Below are positions 1 to 8,641 of a stretch of 64,000 bases of DNA, piece after piece. This DNA comes from Bog-473 sp963721585. GTDB taxonomy: Bacteria > Actinomycetota > Acidimicrobiia > Acidimicrobiales > RAAP-2. Both the position numbers and the translations under genes were made by a program. The DNA is taken from NCBI GenBank assembly GCA_963721585.1, contig CAVRJN010000007.1, positions 1 to 64,000 of the forward strand, given 5' to 3'. The stretch's first letter is position 1, and each line of letters opens with the position of its first letter. A model generated the notes under the pieces. That model worked only from the letters and a program-made list of their open reading frames with translations. It did no database searches and was not told where the DNA came from.

Positions 1-241
1 TGCGTAACGTGCGTTGGCGGGCGGAGCCGAGACCCTGGCGTTCGGATCGGTTCAGAGCGCCCGCAGACGCCCCCATGAAGGGCGAACTCGCTGGTAGCGG
101 GCCTGCGGTTGGTGGGTAGGGGGCTCCCACGGAGCCCCGGCGAGGAGGCCAACCATCGACCCGCCAAAATTTCCGAGCGACGTGACAGCTCCATGTCCGC
201 AACACGAACGACGAGAGAACACGCTCGTTTTTCGTGTGCCC

Positions 242-289
242 GGAAAAGACGAAACGGCAGGGCGGTGGTCGCACCGGCCCTGCCGTTTC
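242..289 (-). terminator. Intrinsic terminator of the broken secreted-repeat gene
   Basis: A perfect 13-bp inverted repeat (251-263 with 277-289) encloses a 13-nt loop. On the minus strand it is followed by a T-rich stretch (gtcttttcc). It starts just after the stop at 293-295 of the minus-strand gene, which is where a Rho-independent terminator is expected. Confidence 0.75.
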
Positions 290-292
290 ATC

Positions 293-1671
293 TCATCTGT
301 GGTGGAGTGGGCTTAGCGTTGGGCCCACCCCAGCGATGCCGACAACCGGCGCGTTCACCATGATGCCCCCCGGTCGAGCCGGTATACTTGGCGTCGCCGT
401 AGTTGAAGATCCCACCGTCGGAGGCGGTGAGCCAGTAGCCCTTGCCGGTCGGGCTGGATCGATCCCCACGACAGGCTTGTTCAACTTCAGGCTCCCGTCG
501 AGCCGTAGAAGCCGGCGTCGCCGTAGTTGAAGATCCCGCCGTCAGAAGCCACCAGCCAGTAACCGGCGCCGGTGGGCTAGAGGCCATTCCCACGAGGGCT
601 TGTTCAACTTCAGGCTCCGGTCGAGCCGTAGAACTTGGCGTCGCCGTAGCTGAAGATCCCGCCGTCTGAGGCAACCAGCCAGTAACCACCGCCGTCCGGG
701 GTGGCAGCAATGCCGACGATGGGCTGGTTCAGCTTCAGGCTTCCGGCCGACCCGAAGAAGTCCGCGTCGCCGTAGTTGAAGACACCGCCGTCGGCGGCGA
801 CCAGCCAGTACCCACCAGCGTCGTGCGTTGCGGCGATCCCGACGACGGGATGTTCAGTGTCAGGCTTCCGGCTGAACCGAAGAATTGGCGCGCGCCATAG
901 TTGAAGACACCCCCGTAAGAGGCAGCAAGCCAATAACCCCCGGCGTTGGCCGTCGTTGCCATCCCACGACAGGCTTGTTGAGCTTCAGGCTTCCGGCCGA
1001 GCCGCAGAAGGCAGATTGCCGAAGGTGAAGACGCCCCGTCCGAAGCGGCCAGGTCGTAGCCGGCGGGTGCCGCCGGGCGGCACAGGCTCCGGCGAACGAA
1101 ATGGGGGCGGTCGACTGGTCTCCTGCGGAGTCACCGAAGGCGATGAAACACGAATACCCGGCCGCTTGCTGTGCGGTCGTGGGTGGGCATGGGTAGTTGG
1201 CAGCGTCGGCCGTCGGTTCGTTTCCGGCCGTTTCTGTGCCGGTCGTCGGTGGACCGACGGTGCCCGTGGTGACGTAAAGGAACGGGCCCGAGGAAGCCAG
1301 TCTGGCGCCCGCGGGACAAGATTTGTGGCCCCGGATGCGAGCGGGGGTGGCCCACAGGAAACGGAGTCGCATTCCCCAGGAGCGAAACTGTTGGTTGCGC
1401 AGGGGTGGCGGCAACGCCACCGGGGCTGATGCCGTCGTCGTTGCACTCCAAGAACGGCGCCCAGAACTTGCGGTGAGGCCGGCGCCCGAGACGCTGACCG
1501 TCGTGGTGCCCTGTGCTTGCAGCCCGGTGGACGGCGTCACCGTGATGGGCGCGGGGTGTGCCGCACTGGTCGGCCCGACTCGGCGAAACTGATCGCACCA
1601 GCGCCCGCAATGCCAATGGCGGCTGCGACTGCCAGGGCGCCCCGTGCGACAACTCCTTTGTATCTCTTCAC
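293..1671 (-). pseudogene. Secreted GYWL-repeat protein, multiply frameshifted
   Basis: A GTG at 1671 preceded by GGAGGA opens a clear signal peptide (basic start, Ala/Gly-rich core). Reading is then broken repeatedly. Fragments in all three minus frames encode six copies of a repeat of about 42 residues resembling GYWLVASDGGIFSYGDAKF followed by a Gly-Ser-Leu-Leu-Asn-Pro-Val-Val-Gly-Ile pattern. Repeat landmarks lie at 396, 520, 643, 769, 894 and 1018, so spacings are 124, 123, 126, 125 and 124 instead of a constant 126. Only the 643-769 pair keeps frame. Such repeats occur in secreted actinobacterial proteins and may form a propeller-like surface domain; the ligand is unknown. Either the gene is decaying or local sequence quality is poor. 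Confidence 0.65.
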
Positions 1672-1979
1672 TCTGTCCTCCCCGTTATCGCCCGGCATCA
1701 CCCGGCCGCTTCGAATGGCCTCGAACCCCACATCGGGGATTGAGAACATGCGGGACGCTAAGAGTCGCAATGGCTCACGTCAAGCGCGTTTTTTGTCCCC
1801 GGGCTGTCTTTCTCTTGACAGCAGGCGTCCGCGGGCAGGTTGTGCACGACGGTCCAGGCAGGCCTGGCCTGAGCAATCGAAGGCGAAAAAGGGATGTTGA
1901 GCGCCGTCCACCACGAACGGCTGATCGCAACGCGTCCCAAAGCGAAGGGCGGACGAGGCTCACTCTTGAAATGTGCCGG
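1672..1979. other. Intergenic, no gene seen
   Basis: These 308 nt separate the start of the broken secreted gene from the 3' end of tRNA-Leu(CAA). I see no coding signal with a plausible start or family match. The stretch must hold the promoter of the secreted gene, but I cannot place it convincingly. Confidence 0.5.
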
Positions 1980-2062
1980 TGCCCGGAGCGGGACTCGAAC
2001 CCGCACGCCCTTTCGGACAGCGGCTTTTGAGGCCGCCGCGTCTGCCATTCCGCCATCCGGGC
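1980..2062 (-). tRNA. tRNA-Leu(CAA), copy 1
   Basis: On the minus strand the 7-bp acceptor stem (GCCCGGA/TCCGGGC), a 5-bp anticodon stem (GCGGC/GCCGC) around loop CTCAAAA, a variable arm and the GGTTCGAGTC T-arm form a class II tRNA. The anticodon is CAA (leucine). The discriminator is A and no CCA is encoded. It is identical to the copy at 8501-8583 and marks the left edge of the tandem duplicated unit. A TACGAT -10-like site lies just upstream on the minus strand. Confidence 0.93.
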
Positions 2063-2120
2063 TAGAACGCTCGATCGTACAAGCTGGGATCTACGGTGAC
2101 GGGGTGGGAGCGCCCTCGCC
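2063..2120. promoter_or_regulatory. Divergent promoter region tRNA-Leu / menC, copy 1
   Basis: This short divergent gap has a minus-strand TACGAT about 15 nt before the tRNA and a plus-strand TACGGT at 2092-2097, about 23 nt before the menC ATG. Both motifs are kept in the second copy (8584-8641) although nearby bases differ, which supports function. Confidence 0.45.
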
Positions 2121-3278
2121 ATGAAGCTCGCCGGCGTCGAGCTCGTCCAGGTCGACCTCCCGTTCCGCCAGGCCATCGGGACCGCCGCCGGCGTGCACCG
2201 GGTGCGCCCGCTGCTCTTCGTCCGGGTCGTCACCGAGGAGGCCGAGGGCTGGGGTGAGTGCGCCGCCCTGGCGGACGGCACCGCCGTGGATCCGACCCTG
2301 CCGGCCGTGGAGCGGGCGGCGGTCGAGCGGGGCGTGCCCCGCCTGTACGAGGCGGCGGCGGCCCGGGGCGGTGAGCTCCCCGCCGCGGCGGGAGTGGCGC
2401 AGCTCTTCGGCAGCACGCCGGTGGACCGGATGCTGGCGGCCACCTTCGAGATGGCGGTCGCCGACGCCGAGCTGCGGGCCGCCGGGCGCTCGCTGGCCGA
2501 GGATCTCGGGGTGCGGGAGGGCTTCGAGGACCTGGCGGTCGGCGCCGTCGTCGGGATCCCCGACGGCCACGACGTCGCCGCGTTGCGCCAGGAGGTCGAC
2601 GCCGCCGTGCAGGACGGCGCGGCCCGGGTGCGGCTGAAGATCGAGCCCGGCTGGGTGGTCGAGCCGGTGCGCGCCGTGCGGGCCGACCACCCCGACCTCG
2701 TGCTCCAGGTCGATGCCAACGGGTCCTTCGGCGCGGACGCCGAGGACGTGGCGGTCCTGAGCCGGCTGGCCGACTTCGACGTGCTGTGCATCGAGCAGCC
2801 GCTGCCCCCGGCCGACCTCGTGGCGCACGCCCAGCTGGCCCGGGTGCTCCCGGTCCCCATCTGCCTGGACGAGTCGCTCTCGACGCCGCGCCGGGTCAGC
2901 GACGCGCTGCGCAACGGGTCGTGCGCCATGGCGTGCCTGAAGCCGGCCCGCCTCGGCGGCGTCCGCGCCACCCGGGCCGCGCACGCCGCCTGCGCCGCCG
3001 CCGGCGTGCCTGCCTTCGTCGGCGGCTTCTTCGAGGCCGGCCTGGGGCGGGCCTCCAACCTGGCCCTGGCGGCGCGCCTGGGCCAGGACGCGACGGGCCT
3101 GGTCAGCGACGTCGGGGATCCCGCCGACTATCTCGCGGTCGACCCCTGTGGCTACCCGCCCGTGCGCAGCGGGTGGGTCCGGGTGCCTGGCGCTCCCGGG
3201 GTCGGGAACCCTCCCGACGGCCCGGTTCTGGAGAAGCTCGAAGCGCTGCGTCGCTGGTTCCCCGCCACCTACACTTGA
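2121..3278 (+). CDS. menC: o-Succinylbenzoate synthase (MenC-like), copy 1
   Basis: The 385-residue product is an enolase-superfamily enzyme, most like MenC, which dehydrates SHCHC to o-succinylbenzoate in menaquinone synthesis. The N-terminal capping domain covers about residues 1-130 and is followed by the TIM barrel. Expected catalytic and metal residues are visible: K173 in RLKIEPG, D198 in QVDANGS, E225 in IEQPL, D250 in LDES and K274 in CLKPARLGG. No other men genes lie nearby, so an acyl-amino-acid racemase or dipeptide-epimerase role cannot be excluded. By my count it differs from the second copy at 31 of 385 residues. It is 6 nt from the next gene. Confidence 0.85.
   Translation: MKLAGVELVQVDLPFRQAIGTAAGVHRVRPLLFVRVVTEEAEGWGECAALADGTAVDPTLPAVERAAVERGVPRLYEAAAARGGELPAAAGVAQLFGSTPVDRMLAATFEMAVADAELRAAGRSLAEDLGVREGFEDLAVGAVVGIPDGHDVAALRQEVDAAVQDGAARVRLKIEPGWVVEPVRAVRADHPDLVLQVDANGSFGADAEDVAVLSRLADFDVLCIEQPLPPADLVAHAQLARVLPVPICLDESLSTPRRVSDALRNGSCAMACLKPARLGGVRATRAAHAACAAAGVPAFVGGFFEAGLGRASNLALAARLGQDATGLVSDVGDPADYLAVDPCGYPPVRSGWVRVPGAPGVGNPPDGPVLEKLEALRRWFPATYT
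3270..3275 (+). promoter_or_regulatory. TACACT -10 element, leaderless start of the coiled-coil gene (copy 1)
   Basis: TACACT sits 9 nt before the ATG at 3285, inside the last codons of menC. There is no Shine-Dalgarno sequence. The same arrangement is kept in copy 2 at 9791-9796. Confidence 0.45.
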
Positions 3279-3284
3279 CGCTCC

Positions 3285-3578
3285 ATGCATCGCGTCCTCT
3301 TGGAGCGGCGGATCAGAGATGTCCACACCCGGCTTGTCCGGGCGCGGGAGGAGTTGGCCGTGCTGAATGAGCAGTTGGCGGTTGTGCAGGAGTCTGCCGA
3401 CGAGGCGCACGTGCGCGCCCTCGTGTCGGAGACGCCGCTCGCCAGCCAGGAGCACAACGAGGCGGCACGCCACGCCGATGCCATGGTGCGGGCGCGCGAT
3501 GCGCTCGACAAGGTCGTGGGCGACCTCGAGCGCCGCCAGGACGAGCTCCTGGCCGCCGTCGCCACGGGCAAGCAGTGA
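3285..3578 (+). CDS. Small coiled-coil protein, copy 1
   Basis: This 97-residue acidic and basic protein has heptad-like helices over most of its length, rich in Glu, Arg, Ala and Leu, with no membrane segment. I do not recognise a named family. It is kept between menC and the ANTAR regulator in both copies with only a few changes (H to R, V to A, G to S), so it is a real gene under selection. A structural or regulatory partner role is possible, but nothing in the sequence proves it. Confidence 0.75.
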   Translation: MHRVLLERRIRDVHTRLVRAREELAVLNEQLAVVQESADEAHVRALVSETPLASQEHNEAARHADAMVRARDALDKVVGDLERRQDELLAAVATGKQ

Positions 3579-3616
3579 CAGCACCCGGCCGTGGCGGTGA
3601 CGGCGGGGGTCGGTTC

Positions 3617-4231
3617 GTGACGCCGGGCGAGGGCTCGACCATGCTGGCACGCGTGGTCATCGCCGAGGACGAGGCCATCGTGCGCCTGGACCTCAAGGAG
3701 ATCCTGGTGACGGCCGGCTACGAGGTCGTGGGGGAGACGGGCCGCGGCGACGAGGCGGTGACCCTGGTCGAACAGCACGGGCCCGACCTCGTCATCCTCG
3801 ACGTCAAGATGCCGGGAATGGACGGCATACGGGCCGCCCGCGAGATCACCTCCCGCCATCAGGTGGCGGTGCTCCTCCTGACGGCCTTCAGCCAGCGCGA
3901 TCTCATCGAGGAGGCACGGGACTCGGGGGTGTCGGCCTACCTCATCAAGCCCTTCCAGCCCCGGGATCTCCTGCCGGCCATCGCCGACGTCCTGGCCAAG
4001 GCCCGGCAGGACTGGGCCATCGCGGCCGACGAGGCCGAGCACTCCTCCGACGGGGCCGAGGACAAGATCGCCACCCGGCGCGTGGTCGACGAGGCCAAGC
4101 AGCTCCTGATGGACCGCGACGACCTTCCCGAGGACGAGGCCTTCAGCTTCATCCAGCGCACCGCCATGCAGACGCGCGCCCGCATGCGCGACGTGGCGCA
4201 GCAGGTCGTCGACGGCACGCTGACCCCGTAG
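3617..4231 (+). CDS. ANTAR-domain response regulator, copy 1
   Basis: The product has an N-terminal receiver domain (about 12-125) with acidic pocket E17/D18, phosphoacceptor D62 in ILDVKMPGMDG, switch T89 and K111 in LIKPF. A C-terminal ANTAR RNA-binding domain (about 145-200) follows. Proteins of this build, such as mycobacterial PdtaR, act as phosphorylation-controlled antiterminators binding paired RNA hairpins. I chose GTG 3617 because it is the start shared with copy 2 (GTG 10146); GTG 3575 and ATG 3642 are not conserved there. The cognate kinase is not in the window. The stop codon TAG also forms part of the polA -10 element. Confidence 0.9.
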   Translation: MTPGEGSTMLARVVIAEDEAIVRLDLKEILVTAGYEVVGETGRGDEAVTLVEQHGPDLVILDVKMPGMDGIRAAREITSRHQVAVLLLTAFSQRDLIEEARDSGVSAYLIKPFQPRDLLPAIADVLAKARQDWAIAADEAEHSSDGAEDKIATRRVVDEAKQLLMDRDDLPEDEAFSFIQRTAMQTRARMRDVAQQVVDGTLTP

Positions 4232-4234
4232 TGT
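4229..4234 (+). promoter_or_regulatory. TAGTGT -10 element of polA copy 1
   Basis: TAGTGT begins with the stop codon of the regulator gene and lies 7 nt before the polA ATG, with no ribosome binding site between. Copy 2 keeps both motif and spacing (10755-10760). Confidence 0.45.
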
Positions 4235-4241
4235 CGACGGC

Positions 4242-7006
4242 ATGACCTCGGCGCCCCCGCAGGAGCGATCGGGACCGCTGCTGCTGCTCGACGGCATGTC
4301 GCTGGCCTTCCGGGCCTACTTCGCGCTGCCCGACACGCTGGCCACCTCGACCGGCGTGGTCACCAACGCCGTGCACGGCTTCACCTCCATGCTGGTGTAC
4401 CTGATCCGGGAGCATCACCCCACCGCCCTGGCGGTGGCCTTCGACGCCCCGGGCGCCACCTTCCGCGACGAGATCCTCGAGGACTACAAGGCCGGCCGGG
4501 CCGAGACGCCGTGGCTGTTGCCGCCCCAGTTCGACATGATCCGCGAGGTGATGACCGCGCTCGCCATCCCCGTGGTGGAGGCTCCGGGCTTCGAGGCCGA
4601 CGACGTCATCGCGACGCTGGCCACGGAGGCGGCGGCGCGCCAGACGGAGGTGGTCATCGTCACGGGGGACCGCGACAGCTTCCAGCTCGTGCAGGACCCC
4701 TACGTCCGCGTCCTCTACAACAAGCGCGGCGTGAGCGACTACGCGCTCTACGACGAGGCGGGCATCTTCGAGCGCACCGGCGTGCCGCCGTCGCAGTACG
4801 TGCTGTTGGCGTCCCTCCGCGGCGACCCCTCGGACAACCTGCCCGGCATCCCGGGCGTGGGCGAGAAGACCGCGGCCAAGCTGCTGACCAAGTACGGCGA
4901 CCTCGACGGCATCTTCTCCCACCTCGACGAGCAGACGCCCAAGCTGCGCGAGAACCTCTCGGAGAACGAGGAGCTGGCCCGCTCCAACGCCCGCATCATC
5001 CCGCTCGTGCTCGACGTGCCGCTCGACGTCCACGTCGACCAGCTGACGTTGGGCGGCTGGGACCGGGGCACCGCGGCGGCCACCTTCGAGCGCTTCGAGA
5101 TGAAGACGGTCTGGGGCCGGCTGGAGGAGTTGCTCGACGCCGGCTCGCTCGGTGAGGCCGCGCCCGGCAGTGCAGGCCCGTCCGGCCAAGGGTGCCGAGG
5201 CGGTGATCGCCGCCGCGGCCAGTGGGCACGCCGCACCGGCGGAACCGGTCGATCCGCCCTTCGACCTGCGCGAGGTGGCGCTGCCCACGTCGGCGGCCGA
5301 CGTGACGAAGCAGCTGTCCGAGCTCGGCACCGGCCGCCTCGCGCTGGCGGCCCGCTGGGACGGCATGCCCGGGCGCAGCGACCTGGTGGCGCTCGTCCTC
5401 GTCGCCACCGAGGGCGACGAGGCGGGACTCGGTGTCCTGGTGCCGGCCGACCTGCTCGGCGCGGCCTCGGTGGTGAAGAAGCTCAACAGCGTGCTGGCCC
5501 GGCCCTTCGTGGGCCACGAGGTGAAAGAGGCCATGCGATCGCTGCTGCCGCTCGGCATCGACCTCACCGGGCTCGAGATGGACACGGGTGTGGCCGCCTA
5601 CCTGCTCGACGCCTCGACGGGCGAGTACGAGCTGTCGCAGCTGCGCGAGCAGACCGGGCAGCTCAGCCTCGACATCGTCGAGCCGGGCGAGACGGAGCGC
5701 GACCTGGCCCAGGATGCCGCCGGCGAGGCGGCCGACGTCGCCGGCATGGCGCTGGGCTTCCGCCGCCGCCTCGGCACCGAGGACATGGTGGGCCTCCACG
5801 ACGACATCGAGACGCCGTTGGTACGGGTCCTGGCCAAAATGGAGGTGGCCGGCATCGGCGTGGACCGGGCCGAGCTGCAGACGATCACCGATGCGCTGAA
5901 GGAGTCTGCGGCCATGCTGCAGGCCGAGGTGCAGGAGCACGCCGGCCACGAGTTCAACGTGAACTCGACGCCGCAGCTGCGGACCGTGCTCTACGACGAG
6001 CTCGGCCTCACGCCGGGCAAGAAGACGAAGACCGGTTTCTCGACCGACGCCCAGACGCTCGAGACCCTGCGCGGCGACCACCCGATCATCGACGCGCTGC
6101 TGGCCTACCGCGAGGTGGAGAAGCTGCGCTCGACCTACGGCGAGAGCCTGCTGGCCGAGATCGCTCCCGACGGCCGCATCCACGCGTCCTTCGGGCAGAC
6201 GGTGGCCCGGACGGGGCGCATCTCGTCGGACCGGCCCAACCTGCACAACATCCCGGTGCGCACCGAAATGGGCAAGCAGTTCCGGCGTGCCTTCGTGCCG
6301 GCCGAGGGCTCGACCTTCCTGGTGGCCGACTACGACCAGGTGGAGCTGCGCTGCATTGCGCACCTCTCCGAGGACCCGGGCCTGATCGACGCCATGACGA
6401 GCGGGTCGGACGTGCACCGCACGGTGGCGGCGGCGGTCTACGGGATCGCGCCCGAAGAGGTGACCCACACCCAGCGCGAGTTCTGCAAGATGGTCTCCTA
6501 CGGGCTGGCCTACGGCATGGAGGCCTACGGCCTCAGCCAGCGCCTCGGCGTGCCCGTCGAGGAGGCGGCCGCCATCATGGAGAGCTACTTCGGCGCCTTC
6601 CCGCTCGTGAAGCAGTACATGGACCACGCCGTGGCCGACGCCAAGATCCGGGGGGCCACCCGGACCCTCTTCGGCCGTATCCGGCCCCTGCCCGACCTGC
6701 ACTCGTCGAACTACCGGGTGCGACAGGCGGCGGAACGCCAGGCCATGAACGCCGGCATTCAGGGTCTGGCCGCCGACATCTTCAAGATGGCCCTGGTGCG
6801 CCTCGACCACGACCTCGAGGCGGCGGAGCTGGCCAGCCGGCTTGGTGCTGCAGGTCCACGACGAGGTCATCGTCGAGGTGGCCGCGGGGGAGGAGGAGGA
6901 CGTGCTCCGCCTCACCGAGTCCGCCCTCACCGGGGCGGCGGACCTCGACGTCCCCCTGACCATCTCCGCGGCGACGGGAGCGAGCTGGGCCGGCGCCAAG
7001 GGTTGA
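4242..7006 (+). pseudogene. polA: DNA polymerase I, copy 1, two +1 frameshifts
   Basis: This stretch aligns end to end with the intact polA at 10768-13530 but is 2765 nt instead of 2763. One extra G lies near 5187 (tccggccaag against tccgccaag) and another near 6838 (gccggctt against gccgctt). Between the shifts the frame is open and every family motif is present: the 5'-3' exonuclease N-terminus, DYDQVELR, REFCKMVSYGLAYGM and LQVHDEVIVEV. Differences from copy 2 are mainly silent. Either the gene lost function very recently or the two shifts are sequence errors. As written, translation stops making polymerase after about residue 315. Confidence 0.85.
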
Positions 7007-7138
7007 GCACGGGTCACGCCGGGCTGAGCTGCTGGTCCGGGGAGAACCCTCCTGGCCAGCTGATACGCTTGTGGCTTGCCCGCCGGCACCGGTGGCGGCG
7101 CAACCCGTATTCCTCGAACTGACCCCGGCGCGGTCCTG

Positions 7139-7157
7139 CGGGTGCAAGTCGCACCCG
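7139..7157 (+). promoter_or_regulatory. Leader hairpin before rpsA, copy 1
   Basis: A 7-bp stem (CGGGTGC/GCACCCG) with loop AAGTC ends about 5 nt before the AAGGAG ribosome binding site of rpsA. The second copy keeps it exactly (13651-13669). Ribosomal protein S1 genes are often autoregulated through leader structure in other bacteria, so a translational control element is plausible. Confidence 0.45.
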
Positions 7158-7176
7158 TCGCAAGGAGCTTTTCCCC

Positions 7177-8551
7177 ATGGCTGACGCAGCACGCACCTCC
7201 CTCCTCTCCCCCGAAGCGATGGGCAGCTTCGACGCCGAGGGGAACTACACCCCCCGCACCATCGTCGACGACGACCTCGGTGACGCCGATCTCGAAAAGG
7301 CGATGGGCGACTCCATCATCGAGTTCGACGATGGCGACGTCATTGAGGGCACGGTCGTCAAGATCGATCGTGACGAGGTCCTCCTCGACATCGGCTTCAA
7401 GTCCGAGGGTGTCATCCCCGCCCGCGAGCTCTCCATCCGCAACGACGTCGACCCGGCCGAGATCGTCTCGCTCGGCGATCACGTCGAGGCGCTCGTGCTC
7501 CAGAAGGAGGACAAGGAAGGGCGCCTCGTCCTGTCCAAGAAGCGCGCGCAGTACGAGCGGGCCTGGACCACCATCGAAGAGAAGAAGAACAACGGCGAGA
7601 TGGTGTCGGGTCCCGTCATCGAGGTCGTCAAGGGCGGCCTGATCGTCGACATCGGGCTGCGCGGCTTCCTGCCCGCGTCGCTGGTCGAGCTGCGCCGCGT
7701 GCGTGAGCTGCAGCCCTACGTGGGCAAGGTCATTGAGGCCAAGATCATTGAGCTCGACCGCAACCGCAACAACGTGGTGCTGTCGCGCCGGGCCTGGCTG
7801 GAAGAGGCCCAGAAGGAGCAGCGGGGCGACTTCCTGCAGAACCTCAAGCCGGGCGAGCGCCGCAAGGGCGTCGTGTCCTCGGTGGTCAACTTCGGTGCCT
7901 TCGTGGACCTCGGTGGCATGGACGGGCTCGTCCACGTGTCCGAGCTCAGCTGGAAGCACGTCGACCACCCCTCGTCGGTGGTGTCGGTGGGCGACGAGAT
8001 CGAGGTCGAGGTGCTCGACGTGGATCTCGACAAGGAGCGCATCAGCCTGTCGCTGAAGGCGACGCAGTCCGACCCCTGGCAGGAGTTCGCCGACTCGCAC
8101 GCGGTGGGCCAGCTCGTCTACGGCCGCATCACCAAGCTGGTGCCCTTCGGCGCCTTCGTCCAGGTGGGTGACGGCATCGAGGGCCTGGTGCACATTTCGG
8201 AGATGGCGGTCCACCACGTGGACCTGCCCGAGCAGGTGGTCACGCCGGGCGAGGAGCTGTGGGTCAAGATCATCGACATCGACCTGCAGCGCCGCCGGAT
8301 CTCGCTGTCGATCAAGCAGGCCGCCGAGGGTGGCGAGGTCTCCGAGGAGTACCGCGAGGCATTCGGCGAGCACGCCTACGACGAAGAGGGCAACTACATG
8401 CGGCTTCGACTACGCCGAGGGCGAGTTCACCCCCGAGACCGAGGCCCAGGCGGCCTGGGCCGACTTCGCCGAGGAGATGGGCACCCACGTGGTTGCGGCG
8501 TGCCCGGAGCGGGACTCGAACCCGCACGCCCTTTCGGACAGCGGCTTTTGA
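7177..8551 (+). pseudogene. rpsA: 30S ribosomal protein S1, copy 1, frameshifted and truncated
   Basis: It starts at ATG 7177 after AAGGAG. The protein is identical to copy 2 for about 407 residues, covering four S1 RNA-binding domains, although many third codon positions differ. An extra G near 8400 (aactacatgcgg against aactacatcgg) shifts the frame. After correction the copy continues to about 8495, where similarity to the intact gene ends and the next tRNA-Leu begins. The corrected frame would add a tail read antisense through that tRNA and stop at 8551. The acidic Ala/Glu C-terminal tail of the intact copy is missing. Confidence 0.88.
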
Positions 8552-8583
8552 GGCCGCCGCGTCTGCCATTCCGCCATCCGGGC
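8501..8583 (-). tRNA. tRNA-Leu(CAA), copy 2
   Basis: All 83 bases equal the tRNA at 1980-2062. It has a class II fold, anticodon CAA, A discriminator and no encoded CCA. It lies directly at the junction where the truncated rpsA of copy 1 meets the second unit, so its 3' flank is rpsA sequence instead of the flank seen in copy 1. Confidence 0.92.
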
Positions 8584-8641
8584 GAGAACACTCGATCGTA
8601 CAAGGTGCGATCTACGGTGACGGGGTGGGAGCGACGCCGCC

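Noticed and set aside
396..1030. Regular repeats near 125 bp that might suggest a CRISPR array
   Set aside because: The repeats encode a known protein repeat (GYWL...GGIF), have no unique spacers of constant size and lie behind a signal peptide.
4996..8373. 1125-residue open frame on the minus strand
   Set aside because: It is antisense to polA and rpsA, rich in His/Arg/Gly/Leu as expected from reversed GC-rich codons, and has no family motif. The similar frame at 11758-15057 is the same shadow in copy 2.
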